From NCBI GenBank assembly GCA_964017235.1, contig OZ024935.1, positions 8,308,001-8,372,000 of the forward strand: a stretch of 64,000 nucleotides of DNA. The letters are read 5' to 3'. Under the pieces are notes generated by a model, which made no database searches, was not told the origin of the DNA, and saw only the letters and a program-made list of their open reading frames with translations. The translations under genes and the position numbers were made by a program. This DNA comes from Sabellastarte sp. h YS-2021. Lineage: Eukaryota; Annelida; Polychaeta; Sabellida; Sabellidae. This document shows, piece after piece, positions 37,930 through 52,000 of this stretch; the stretch's first letter is position 1, and each line of letters begins with the position of its first letter.

Positions 37930-39180
37930 GTTGGACCAAGACCGATCTTCTCATTTATTCGTGGAGTAGTATTTGGAGTAGTATTTGCATAATCTTGCTA
38001 ACAAACAAATTGACAAACAGACAAATAGATGGTGATGAATTTAATACCTCCTTGGAGGAGGTAATAAAACATAAAACAAGCAAGAGTAACAAGATGGCCG
38101 CCAAAATTGGCGGGAAAACAATTTTTGAGAAAAGTCGCCAGTTGACTCTGCAAATACCCTGTGGGTCAAAAATTTCATCGAAATCGCTCTATCTCGCTCC
38201 GTTTCTGATAAACATGTTTTTGCGTTTAAGGCAGAAACTCAAGATGGCTGCCAAAAGTGGTGGGAAAACGATTTTTGGAAAAGTCGCAAGTAGACTCTGC
38301 AGATACTCTAGGAGTCAAAAATTTTGTCGAAATTGCTCTATCTCGCTCCGTTTCCAAGATAAACATATTTTTGCGTTTTATACAGAAATTAAAGATGGCC
38401 GCCAAAAGTGGTGGAAAAACGATTTTTTGGGAAAGTTGACAGAAGACTCTCAAGATACCCCGTGGGTCAAAAATTTCGTTGAAATCGCTCTATCTCACTC
38501 CGTTTCCGAGATGAACTCGTTTTTGTGTTTAACACAGAAATTCAAGATGGTCGCCAAAAAAGGTGGGAAAATGATTTTTGCGAAAAGTCTCCAGTAAACT
38601 CTGCAAATACCCTGTGGCTAAAAGATTTCATTGAAATTGCTCTATATTGCTCCGTTTCCGAGATAATTGAGTTTTTGTGTTTTCAGCGTTAAGAAAAATC
38701 ATGATGTTTAGTTAATTTAAAATAAGTCGGCCATTTTCAATTGGATCACTTACAAAAGGTAATGATTTCCAGACATCTATATAAGGAACCTACTTGCGAA
38801 CTTTCATGTGAATAGCTGAAACTCTTTTTAAGTTATCATCGGGACAAGCACACCCTTTTGAAAAACATGTTTTTGGTCATGTGACTTCTCTGATTGATTG
38901 AAATGTCATGACATCATATTCAGAAATTTTTCCCAGGGCTACTGCATACACCTGTCAAATATGAAGAGAATCCGCTTTATGGCTGAGAAGCCATTGCAAA
39001 AAGAAAATGCGGATCCGGCGGAGTCGCTTCTCCCATATACAAACAAGCATCCCTCACAGGACGCTTAATAACTGTGTGTCACAGACATGCTTTTTTACAT
39101 GGTTGAGAAATAATCATTTCATTATATCACTTTAACACAATCAGAACTTTCTTAGAGGTTCACCACATGCCAGGAAATCA
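37930..39180. repeat. unit-B-only insertion with ~151-bp tandem array
   Basis: Unit B carries about 1.9 kb (37395-39260) that is absent in A. Within it, 37960-38060 repeats the end module seen at 185-295, and 38091-38690 is a four-copy array with starts near 38091, 38241, 38393 and 38545 (box 'aagatggccgccaaaa'). A 200-codon plus-strand frame runs through the array only because the units stay near a multiple of three. Confidence 0.75.
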
Positions 39181-39200
39181 TCACATTGATAAAAATTACC

Positions 39201-40054
39201 TCAACACAGTGACTCATCTTTATTATCATCACACACTTTGTTTTCTTTGATATCAGTAATCTCACCACATGCACCATTCAAATTTGCTTCCAAATCCACA
39301 CTATCAGCACTGTCATGTGATCCCCCAGGAGTACTTTCCTCTGTATCAGTTTTTGTTGAATGTGTTTTACTGGGATTTTCCTGTATATCAGAACTGTCCC
39401 CCAAAACCTCCTCCCCTGTCTGGTCGTTCTCTTCTTCTACATTATTTTCATTCATTTCACCCTTTTCACTGGAATTTTCTTTAGTTTCAATTTCATTTTT
39501 CACTTTTGACTCACACTCCTCAGACCTTTCCACTTCTTGTTTTGTGGGGTCTTCAAACATTTTTCCTTGATTATCTGCTTTAGTTTCACTTTCATTTTCT
39601 GGTTTACGAGACCGGATGTCAGCGATTGAATCTTCCTTTGTGTCAATTGCTGGCTCTGTGTTGTGATTTTCGTCTTCAAGTTTTTCCGAATCTCCCATGT
39701 CTGAGCTCTCTACAGATTCATCTTTCTGACTGACAGACATGTCCCTATGCCCTGGTACAGAGGATTCTCTATCACTCTTATCTTCCTCCATTTTATCAGG
39801 TTCTTCCACTGTTTCATCTTTGTTGCCATCTAAAATTTCACTCTGTACTCTGGGGATAGTTTCAGTTTCATCATTTAGTGGTTGTTGGATAGTTTCATTA
39901 TCAACTGATCCCTTTGATGTACCTTCCCCTGCCCCTGGTGTCGAGGTTTCAGATTTCATTGGGCTACTGTCCTCTTTTGATGCTGAAGGATCTGTCACAT
40001 TTTCCTCTGATATTTTCCCTAATGTTGTCTTCTCTTCACATGTTTTTCCACCAT
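39201..40054 (-). CDS. RRM gene last exon: acidic disordered tail
   Basis: 854 nt from acceptor 'ataaacag' to the TGA at 39201-39203. Very rich in E, D, S, K, T with no predicted membrane segment or known domain; short acidic Ser/Glu words recur (NSSEKGEMNENN, ESTPGGSHDSAD). No proline-rich carry-over. The last ~25 codons lie in sequence that unit A lacks. Confidence 0.8.
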
Positions 40055-43000
40055 CTGTTTATAGAACATGAACAATAGGCATTATATCCATATTAAACAT
40101 ATCAAACACGACTGCCAAAAACAAAAAATTTCCCCAAATTTACACAATGACTTCCTCAAAACTTGAGTATGGGGTATAAAACAGTTACAAATGAGCTTGA
40201 AAATTGCTTTGTCTGTTATCATTGCAACAATATTGACATATTAAGATTGTTCTGATTATTTCCACAAATAATTTAATTTTTAAAATTAATTAGTTAAAAC
40301 TTATGAAACATTACTAACAAAAGAAAAATCTTAAAAACCATTAACTACGATGCAAACTTATAACTACAATGCAGTGTTTCAAAGTTTATGCAGATAGCTT
40401 ATAGATGTTGTGCAAGAGTATAGTAAATAAGATGTTATTCAATAATTTCTTTCACATGGTCCCCAAATTGTATTCATCACACATATAATCAAGAAGTAGT
40501 ACAGATTTTTAAAGTTTTCAAGAGAGAACAGGAATGAAACGATCTGCACTGTAGCAGAAGACTCTTGTATAAACCTGCAGTGATTGAAGTTCAACTGATT
40601 TCATTTCAGCAATTTGAGTTCGAAATGAGAATATTTGAGTTAAAAAATGGGAAAGACAATAACTGGTATACTCATATATTGTAACATTGTGTGACCCTCT
40701 CTGTTTATGCACCTATAACTACTTATTTTGTATCAACAACTTGTTTAGTATTACCTGACTTAGTCTGTATCAACTTTTGACTGACTTATTTTGTAGAAAA
40801 AGTGACATATTTTGTGTACCTTGACCAGTTAATTTTGTGTCAGAAAAAATGTAAAACAGGTGGTTGATAAAAAATAAATCATAAAATTTGCCAATGACAG
40901 TTTCTCTAAAACTGCAAGTTGGAGAAGCTGATTAGTTAAATTCAACTCACAACCTCAGAGACAGAAAACAAGTGTGTCAGTAAACAAAGACCTGACAATA
41001 CCTTACCTGTTGTATCAGTTTCTTTTCTGTCTGGCCCCTGTAATAAAACAGAGGTAGACAAACTAGTATTTTTGCTTTCATGAAAAGCCACATCTTTATG
41101 ACACAAATTCGTACTTATCTGCCCAATTAAAAACAAAAGCCTTGAATATGATTTTGAATTAGTTTTCACACACTTTGTTAAAGTGATTCAAATAAATACC
41201 TCATTGGTAGCATATATAATGCAGAACTCAAAATGAAACTATGTCTGGATCGCTGTGATAATAGTTTAAAATTGATAATGATTTATTATATACATTATGG
41301 TTTGGATAATTTTTGATAATCTGAACCATTTTAAGGAGGGACAATTGATAATCCAAGTTTTTAACTGGTCAGGGCTGACCATCCATATTTTATACTCAAA
41401 AATGTAGTTTTTAATTTGGATTAGACAGGAGACAATGTACTTTTAACACATGTTTTCAAGAGGAAATTAACATATTTTTCTGTTTGAAAGTGGTGCCTGC
41501 CCTTGACATAAAAAATGCTGTCATTTCATTTACTGTTTGTACACTGACAAACAGAAAGTAGATGGTTTGACCATTTATCTAAATTTATCAACCAATTACC
41601 AAATTTAATTTACTGTATAACTATCTGAGTAAAGATTAAAATTCATTTGTTATCTTTAGCAACCTTGATATTGTTCCTTTTGTGTTAAATGAGGGAAAAA
41701 TATTTGCTATTTTCTTGATAATATGTAATCTGTGTAAGATAAAGTGCTGTCCTTCCCGATAACCATGATAATTCGTACCTTATGCTAGATAATGTATATT
41801 GGAAGGTACTGATGGAGGTTTGCCACTCTCACTCCCAGTTAGTATTATTTTACTATAAGACTCAAAGTGCAAAGTACAGTCCAGCCAGTGACCTTTTATC
41901 AATGTTCAGGGCCTGCCACTGGGGATAGGAACCAATGACAGATTACAACCATTTTATGTGGTCATCCAAGCCTTTATTTATCTGCATGTACCTGGGATGG
42001 AACCCATGTCTCCTGTATTCCTAGGTAAATGTGTTACCCACTAGGCCAGAGTGGCAGATGGTCTATAAAAGCCTAATATCAGTCTAAATATAAACCATAA
42101 ATAAATATAACCTGCAACTGCAACACTGTAAGTTTGCATGAGAATTATATTATAGAAATTTGTGAGCTTAGATTAGAGACACGTTTGAGATATAATATTA
42201 AGAAAAGTTAAAATTACTTTTTACTCACATCAATGTTCTCTCCTTTATCAGATTCTTCTGATGTGTCCAGGCTATTGGATTTTTTCAGTTGAATTCCTTA
42301 AGCAGCAAAAATAATAAATAATTACAAAGTGAGTACAAAACTGGATGATGAGACAAAACAAAAAGCACTGGCATGACCTGGCTATGTCAATGTACCTAGG
42401 ACCAATAAATATGTGTATGTATAGTTGTGCCTAAAAGTCTGTTGGATAACGAAGATTAAGCACTATTAAAATCCTTATTACATTAGATGAATGGCTACTT
42501 AATGAGTCCCTTAATGAGTCATCTATAAATGAGTATATGAGTCACTGTTTTTTTTGCAAGCAGGGAAATCTGAGCATATGGTATTGGGTCATATTAGACT
42601 GTGTATGGCTGTGTATGGCTCTGTAAAGTTCCGACCTATTGCCAGAGGTTCTTAGCACTGATTGGTTGCAATAATTCTCTGATGCACCAGAAAACTAATT
42701 CCAATAGGTCTGATTTTATTTTTCCTCTCCATGAGATGATGAACTTCTTTGCTACTATTTGGCTATTTCCTGCTTATTGTGAATTTCCAACTATCTCTCC
42801 ATATTTTTCTGGTCTAACTAGTAACCTTGAATATCACTTTTGCTATTGCAGCAAACACTAATTCCCTTTGGTGTTGAAACCTTTAAAAGAGTCCAATCTC
42901 AGGTCCCATCATCTCTCATCATATCTTGATTGCAATGTCTTTAGGGCCTTATTTTCCTCATTCCAATGGTGTGTCACTTGTTCTTGTCTGGTCTGTTAAA

Positions 43001-46000
43001 TTGATTCTTATGTCTGATTCTTATTAGACATGCTTAAGGCTCATGTTTTCTTTGTAATTATACTCTTATACTCTTACATAGAATGGGTTTTTACAACATC
43101 ACACTGCTAAGACAGAGACTCTCTGTTTGATGGCCTTGTAAATCGCTTGATGTGAAAGAGTGCTTTATGAATAAATATGAACATTAAATAAGGCTAGATT
43201 TACATCAGAGATAATATAACGGAGATGCATGAACCAGACATCACCTCTTTTCATCTTCTTTTTCAATTCATCCATAAACTTCAGCCCTGAGTCTTTGCTG
43301 TTTCCCTGGTCTTTGCCTCCATTGCTTTCTGCCTTCCTTTTACCCACCTTAAAGACTGGAATAGAGACTGGGGGTGGTGGTGGAGGGGGAGGCGGAGGAG
43401 GTGGTGGCGGAGGAGGCGGTGGAGGTGGACCACCAGGAGGAGCCATGGGTGGTGATGCGAGGGCTTTCTGCTGCTACAAATTTAACAAATGCAATAGATT
43501 GATTAATTATTGGCTTACTTGCTTACCAGTACCAAAGGGGGTTTGCTTGAATGTCAGCATAGCAGAAAAAAGCATGAATTTCACATAATACAATACAATA
43601 ATTATAAGGAAGATAGTGACCTGATATTGACTGCTATGTAAAAGAGAGTTTTACTCGTAAAATGGGGTTTTCACTTCGGCCATTTTTTCTTGGAGATATC
43701 AACATACATGTGTATTTTTGCAGATGCTGTCCAGTATCTGATGGGTGTCAGTGCAGAAGCTTGTTCAACAAGTATGTACTGGTTTCCTCCATCCCTTCAA
43801 CTACCCATCCTTATATTGCCCGAACAATGTGATGTTAACCCCCAATCAGTTATGCAATCGATCAGTCAATCAAATTTTGGATCTCTTGTTCATTATAAAC
43901 TAATGGATATTGAGTTTTTTGCCTCAAAATAAGTTGTTCACCTTCTTTTTCACAGGAAAATTTCAAAAAAGACATAAAAAAACTTTTATTAAGATGACAA
44001 TATATAATATGAGTCCAACATTGTGATAGATATATAATACAATTTTCTATATGTCTAATGAGGAATGCTTAACATTTATTATCCACTTTGAAATGTTTTG
44101 CAAGCCAAATACATCAAAACACAAGCATGGGTCGTTTACATATGAGGAAAAGCTATTACAGGGAAGTAATAAGTAATAAATTTATGAGGGGTTGACTTTA
44201 TTTCTATATAAATTCTTACTATGTATTAGCCACTCTTTTCAAACTTGGGGTGTTATGTAGGAACAAAATCTTAAGTCCTAATTCCCAGGTAAATTTGGTC
44301 AACAAATCTGCATTATTAAGGGATGAATACAACAAAGTTGGCCCCTTTTGTTTAAAAACCTTATGGCAGTCCTATCACAGATTAAGACTGTTATATGTTG
44401 GCAACATCATGTGGAAAATAGGTGTGTCATGTTAATTCCACTCTGATAATATGTATCTTTGTTATTGCACTACTGGGATATGAACTGTTATCTGTCATCA
44501 TCATGTGCATTGACTATATATTTTTTTTCACTGTAAATCCCTATTCTAACATGACAAAGTATATATAAGTACATATAAGTCACAAACTCACCTGCTAAAA
44601 GGTCGTTTGATGTGGAGCAAAATGACTTTTACATCTGCTGATGACATATCATGGAACAGGCAAAAATTGTTCTAATAGAATATTGTTTTCAGTCAATCAG
44701 ATTGACAGACATCATTGTGTTCCATAAGGATTATCACATACATTTTAAAAAAGCAAAATATATAATATTACCTGAGCCTTCACGATCTGGTCAATGAATT
44801 TTTGGGAATGATTCATAAAACACAGCATCATATTGTTCACCAAACAGTGTCCCCGACCGATCAACTTCTCAGCAACTGAATCACAAAATCAGAACTTATT
44901 GTACTGTTCCCATTGGGTGATCGACTGTAATACCTAGATGATTTTAAACTCATGGACCTGGTCACAATCAATCTTGGAAGCAGAGAAGATTATTAGGATA
45001 TTAGTTAAAACTTATCTTCACATTTGACAGGGTCAATTGACTCTAACTTTGCCAGAAGATTAATTTTAGTGATGAAAAGAGTGAAAAGACAAAGTTATAT
45101 TACTGGAAAGATAGGTTGTATGGTCTGAAATATAGATAATACCACAATTATACTGATATAACAAGTGTCTGAACATAGAACTCACTTGCAAGGTTTTAAA
45201 CATGTTTAACAAATTAGATATAGATCTACAAATGTGTCAACTATACTCCTGATCTTTCCCACTCAAATGTGAGTGATCATGCTCTCATCACATAATTCTG
45301 AGAGTAATGGCATTCCTTCTTCACAGTCGAACTGTGAATTTCCTTTTAATTTCATAGCTATTGTGTGGAGAAGTCATTTGTAACCACTCCTAGTTTGAAA
45401 TTTCCCAGTCTATTGACATACTGTTGACATCATCCAGACAAATGGCAAAATAAGCAAACAATGCAGATTCAAAAGGCTCTCTTTTTTATGTGCAACTTTT
45501 TCCAAATCGACTTCTGCAGATAATTTTGGCTGCACTATGTTTTTCTAAAAGGGTGAAGTCAAAGCTATCTAATGCTTTACTTTGTTGGGGATGAAAAAAA
45601 ATTTTAATTTGTTGAAGGCCAATCTTTTAGCAAGGAAAAAGCCAAATTATATGAATTTTAAGCTCTGGGCAAGTCACCTTCAGTATTCCCAGAGGCCAGT
45701 TTCACAAAGGTTCTTAGACTTAGGCTAAGTTAGGGACTTAAATCTGACCCTTTCATCTTTGCTATTCCAGGATTCAAATGGACTTCACAAAGGGTGGTAT
45801 ATTTAAGTCTAAGTTTATCATATAACCACAGGTGTTTTCTATTTCATGTGACTCTTTATATCTTGTCGAAATACTTTTACTGGCGACACATATCCTTTGT
45901 TTAACTCATTTTATCTTCAAAAAATGCTGTTCTTCAATTGAAAGCCTTATACCCAAATAAATATATCCAAAGACGAGCCTACGGTGTTCCTCTATATATT

Positions 46001-49000
46001 TATTGTTTATTTTCAGGCATTTCAAATTTTTAAGATAGGAAGATATATGGCGGCCATATTTAAGTCTTTGTTTACAAAAGTTGAGCCCATTCCTGTGCAG
46101 ACTTAGACTTGGCATTTTTGTCAAACCCTCTAAGTCTAAGATCACAGACTTAGCTTCATGTTCAGATAAAAGTCTTAGCTTTAAGTATAAGTCTGGGCTA
46201 AGTCCATACGTGAAACTGACCCCAGAAAACATTTGAGTAAACAGTGTCCCAATCTGACATACCTTGTCCATCTTCAAATATGACCCTGGCATAGCCACCA
46301 TGTAGTGTAATATCTTGCACTGAAGCTTGTTTGGTAAATATAAAGGTTTGCAGAATGTCTTCTATGGTTTTCAGGTTAGCCCCTGGACCAAGTGGCTGGA
46401 TTAGTACTGACCTCTCTGCCAAGGTGTATTTAGGCCCTGGATCATGCCAGCTGGCCTTCAGTTCGATTCTTTTCATGCGATGTGGTGATCCTTTCACAAT
46501 TGCTTCTGCATCTATGAATAAAACACAATGGTGGCACTGTGTCAGCTAATGTTTCAGGGAAACAGCTGGAAATTATTTAAATTACATCTGAGAGTTTTTC
46601 TTTTGTTAAAAGTGTCCCATATATTTCACTATTGGCCACTTTGTGATATTGACCATATATAGAAGTCTTTTTAGCACATTGGCAAAGAAACCCTTTTACA
46701 TTTATTCATACTAAAATGAACATAAAAGCTGAAAAAATACACAACAAGAATATAGAAATGAAAAGTAATGATGTTAAATAACATCTTAAAAATTATAAAT
46801 CAAGGAAGAGGTATATTTTAAATAGGTTAATTGCCTTGCAAGTGGCCAATATTGGACACTTATTTGGCTATTAACCTATACATACAAAATATTATGGTGT
46901 TGTTTCTATGATAGCATGAATTCTAAGGTACAAGAAACACCATAACAAATTACCATAATTCATAGGGCAAGTGTGGCTCTGCAACATGTAGCATTCGATT
47001 CCTAGGTCAAGCTAATAAATGTAAAATCTACTTTCTTAGTGCAAAAGACAGCTGGGAAAATATTTCAAACCTTTGAGCTCTTCAAACTCCACAAAAGCCA
47101 TGTTGTTTTGTCTGTCTATCTTGAGCTCTGCAACTGGCCCACCTCGCTTTGCTTTGCTCAGATATTTCTGCAGCTTTTTTTCTGTAACCTTGTCTGTCAT
47201 CCCAGTAACTATGACAAGCTTGCTTCTGTTATCTACATCTAAAATCAATGGTAATACCTTTACCAAAAAATTTAAGGCTAAAAATGAATAGCAAAATTTA
47301 CAATTCAGTCATGGTATTTGATGAAAATTTGAATTTTTGGTTACTGTTTTAAGCTAGGTTTTTACATCCATTGGGCAGGGTTGGAAACTGTTTTAAAGTT
47401 TATGTATCTAGGTCCAAAAATATACTGCCACTAATGTTAATCAGAAAATTGATCAAAACATCATATTTGACACACATTTTACATGAATGAGATATTAGCT
47501 TGTTTTTTTAAGTAGAATTGATATATTATTTTCAACAATACAAGTAGGGAAAATTGGTACAAGAATTGTTTATAAGTTTGCATTAAAATATCAAAAACTT
47601 CAAGAAAGAGACTTGAATGCAGCAACTGTTACAGGTATATACGATTTACCAAATGGTTGCTGCTGTCAAATGATATTAAGATATCATAAAAATAAGTGAT
47701 CTTAATATGTACATACCTTTCTTCTGTACGGAGTCCCCGTCTGAGGGATCATTCAGTAGAGTTACCTTCAACTCGTCATTTCGATCACAACACAGGCTTG
47801 ATACTACTGACTTCTCTGTAATAAATATATGTAGGTTTATGACTGAGTAAGTATCTATTATTTTCCAATATTGGACATAAATGAGGCTACTAACCTGCGT
47901 AAATAACACCCGGCCCAATGCCCAAAATTCACATTCATTACTGATGGGCAAGGTCAAAGTTAAGGTTTTAAGGCCCATTCAAAAGCCAAAGTCATATTGG
48001 GACAGGTCCTTAGGATTGTCACTTCTGGGAGTCAAACCTACACAGAGGTGACATCAATGATAATTGAGACTGACGCTATTTGAAAATAAGGTGCTGCTAC
48101 ATCTGATCCTGAACCAAAGATCCAAAAAATATGTGACTAGTATTAATCGAAATGTTGGTTGTTTGTCTGAGGAAACTAGTGATAAAAAAAAAACAAAATA
48201 AAAAAACAACAAAAAAACAAGCAATCAGCAATCACTCTCTGTGACAGTGTGTTTTGAGTTTTAGAGTAGAAGTGAATGAAAAAAAGGTAACAAAAGTTGT
48301 ACCCTGCAAATGGTATTCTGCTGTATCAATAACCTTGGTGTAAAATTTGATATCACTGAAATTACAGAAACATTATTAGAAGATGGAAATAGAAGTACAT
48401 TCAACACAGAAGGCTACAAGGCATTACTCATGTAGCAAGGAACAGTGAAAGATGTGGTGATTGCTCACTTTATGGCAGTGATCTAATTAATTTTAACATA
48501 ATTAAGCCTTTATGCATATCTCAGAGTAATATGTTTGAATGTGTAACAGTCGATTTGGAAATAAAAAATCATATAAACATTAAAGTGGTATGTGTATATA
48601 GAGCTCCAGGAAACAGCATCAGTGATTTTAATAACTAATGGGAAGAAATTCTACAAAAAATGATTTGTGGTAACAAAAACATATATATTTGTGGGGATTT
48701 TAATGTTAACTTGTTAAATGCTGTTAGTCAATAATGAAACTGAACAATTTGTCAATGTAATCTACAGTGGTGAGTTGTTTCCAGCTATTAGTAAACCAAC
48801 TCGTTTAACTAATGTAAGTGCCACTCTTATAGACAGCATTTTCACAAATAATGTAAAAGAAAAGCTTAACTATGGAATTTTAATACACAAAACTAGTGAC
48901 AATCTCCCAGTCTTTGTTAGAAGTCACTAATAAAGGGAACACTGTACAAGTTAAAGAAAGGAGATGTATAAATACTAACAATATTAATTCTTTTGTTGAA

Positions 49001-52000
49001 GCTTTAAGAACCAGAGATTGGTCTTCCTTGTACTTGTCTCATGATGTTAACAGTGCTTACAAGCATTTTATATCATCTGTGTATAATGAAGATTTTAATA
49101 ACAAGACCACTGCTGTGGTATGATCTCCCGCCACACTACATCAAAAAGTAGGTGAACAACATATTTGACAAACCTCCTTTAAATTGAATAGTTTTGCTGT
49201 TATAAATTATTTAAATCAAAAAAGTCAAAGTAGCTATTACTGAGTTAGCTATGGACCTACAGCTTTCAAAATTTGCAATGAGTTATTTGAGAAGAATTGG
49301 CTAAGTACAATACTTTTAAGAGATAATTTGCATTTACTCATTTTGAGTAGGTGAGTAATTATCTACGGGTCTGAAACTTCACCATGTGAAAGCTCTCCCA
49401 AAAGTAGATGAATGAGTTACTTGAGAAAAATTGGCTATCTGCAATACTTTTAGAGATAATTCGCATTTACTCATTTTGAGTAGGTGAGTAATTAGCTATG
49501 GGTCTGAAACTTCACCAAGTGAAAGCTCTCCTAAAAGTAGGTGAATGAGTTATTTGAGAAAAATTGGCTATCTGCAATACTTTTAGAGATAATTCACCTT
49601 TACTCATTTTCAGTAGGTGAGTAATTAGCTACGAGTCTGAAACTTCACCATGTGAAAGCTCTCCCAAAAGTAGATGAATGACTTAAAAAGTAGATGAACA
49701 ACTTATTTGAGAGAAATTGTGTAGCTGCAATACTTTTGAAGATATAAGGCATTTACTCATTATGGTTATCATTAAAAATTGACAAAGTAGCTATTACTCA
49801 CTTAGCTATGGAGATACACTTCCAAACTAGTGACCATGTTGTAGCTGTGGAGATAGTAGCTGAACAACATATTGGAACAAAATTGTGTAGCTGCAATACT
49901 TTTGAAGATATAAGCCATTTACTCATTATGGTTATCATCAAAGTAGCTATTACTCAGTTAGCTATGGAGTTACAGCTGTGAAAATTCACAATACAGTATA
50001 TCCAAAAGATAGGTGAACAACATATTCGACAAAAATCCTCTATATTCAATAGCTTTTGAGTTATAAGTGACTTGCTCAATGGTCAAATGTTAAACTTAGT
50101 ATAGCTATTACTCAGTTAGCTATGGTGCTACACCTTGGACACCTCACCATGATATAGTACATGAAGGAGTTGTTGAACAACATATTTCAGGCCAATATTG
50201 TAAGTAACAGTTACAAAGACAAAATCAATTTACTCATTTTGCTCATTGTTAATAACAGAAAATAGCTATTACTCACTTAGCTATGAAGATAGAACCCTAA
50301 AAATGGTACCATCTTGTAGGCATGGAGAAAGTAGCTGAACAACGTATTTTACAGAAACACTCTAAATGCAGTCGTTTTGGAGTTATGAGCACTTTACTCA
50401 AAGTAGCCACCATTGCTATTACTCACTTAGCTATGGTCCTAGGTGTGAAATAACAGCATCAAATGAAAGGACATAAGCAATAAGGTCATAAAAAACATTG
50501 AAAAGGCCAAGGAGAAACAACCAGTGTGATGTACAGCCCTTTATAAAAGCGTGACACACACTTAATAATAACACACGAACACACGCACACACGCACGGAA
50601 TGCGTTTTATAATCTCCCGCCCGGCCGACGGGAGATAATAAATGCTGTCCAATAAAGAAAATGAAATCAAATTACATGAGTAAGCCATGGCTTAGTAAAG
50701 GTCCGCTCAATGCCTGAAAGAAGAAAAACATTTGGTACAGAGCCTACGTAAAAACAAAATCAACGAAAGTATTGGATAAATACAAAAGATATAGAAACAA
50801 GCTTACTTCTATAATCAAAGTAGAAGCAAAAAAGGATTATACAGTTACATTTGCTAAGTGCATAAACAATGCTAAAGCTACTTGGAAGGTCCTGAATAAC
50901 AAAATCAGTAAAAAGAAAAGGAAAAAGAAATCTGTTCATTCATATCCTGACAAGTTGTGTGAAAATGGTGTTGAAATTACAAGTTAAAGAGGTATTGCCA
51001 ATGGCTTTAATAATTTCTTTGTAACTGTGGGACCAACTCTTACAAAAACATATCAGGGCCAAGAAATGGTGATATTTTTAAAATTATGTGAAACAGAAAC
51101 CAACATTCTATTCCATTCTCTAGATGGCGTAACAGAAAGTGAAATACTGAAAGTTGTAAATAATTGTAAAAATAAATAATCTTGTGATTCCAACAATTTG
51201 AGTATGCACATTGTTAAGTCTACATTCAGTGCAATAATTCAGCCTTTTACATAACTTTGTAATCTTTCTTTTGAATCTGGTTTTATTTCCTAATAAAATG
51301 AAAATAGCAAAAGTAATTCCTTTCATTAAAGCTGGTGAAAACTCCAGTTATACAATTATATAAAGTAAACAACCACCATCCACCACCTGAGATGTTGTCA
51401 GATGTAAGATTCACATGCCATGTTTTCTTGCAAGTTGTTTTCATATATTGAAGCCCTAGAAACAATTATTAGGGAAATATAAGACCTTTTTAGCATGACG
51501 ACTCAACATGACCTTAGAGCAGGAGTCAAAGGTCAAATGTGAGACTTGCATAAGATTTGCAGAACACGATTTGCAGGTCTTTTCAATGTGCCCCCATTTG
51601 ACATAAAAGATGTGATATGGCAGCTATTTTTTTCAAAACAAGGCCAAATTTACCCTCAGGCAAGCTTTTCTAGTCATTTACATTTCGTACAAATGCAATA
51701 TTTTAAATTTTAGAATACATCAATGATTTTTGTGCAATCAGCTATTTCAGCCATGTTGTTTTTTCAAATGAGTACCATAATTTTTTACAGACATCTTTTC
51801 ACAGCCGTAAACATTCTCTGCAAATTTGGTGAAGATATATCTTCATAACTGAATGAGATATAAAGCTTGATTTAAAAATGTGTCAAATGCACATTCACGC
51901 ACATAAAACATTTCATATTGTCCCAAACCCGGCCTTGGCCGGTGGGAGATTAAAATGCAACTGTACTAACATTGGTTTAATAACGCCCTTTCAAATTTAA

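Larger units (their letters stand above)
25810..43690. repeat. segmental duplication unit B
   Basis: Partner of 7590-24900, in direct orientation. Carries the intact sulfotransferase and the intact 3' exons of the RRM gene. Insertions found only here include a SINE at 26526, a young LINE at 27140, a SINE at 31511 and about 1.9 kb at 37395-39260. Similarity ends near 43690, in the intron upstream of the proline-rich exon. Confidence 0.85.

Noticed and set aside
37995-38597. 200-codon plus-strand open frame
   Set aside because: It runs through a four-copy ~151-bp DNA repeat, and the translated repeat has no domain character. The frame is open only because the unit is near a multiple of three.
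39238-40071. Three plus-strand serine-rich frames
   Set aside because: Shadows of the acidic exon on the minus strand.
43229-43588. Plus-strand frame with a long polyglycine run
   Set aside because: Antisense of the polyproline exon of the RRM gene, whose splice-consistent frame is on the minus strand.
45906-46301. 131-codon minus-strand frame
   Set aside because: Mostly the foldback element at 45686-46225 read through the donor of exon 46263-46511 into the intron.
49330-49700. CRISPR-like array
   Set aside because: Repeats are ~134-bp satellite monomers without unique spacers, in a eukaryotic intron.
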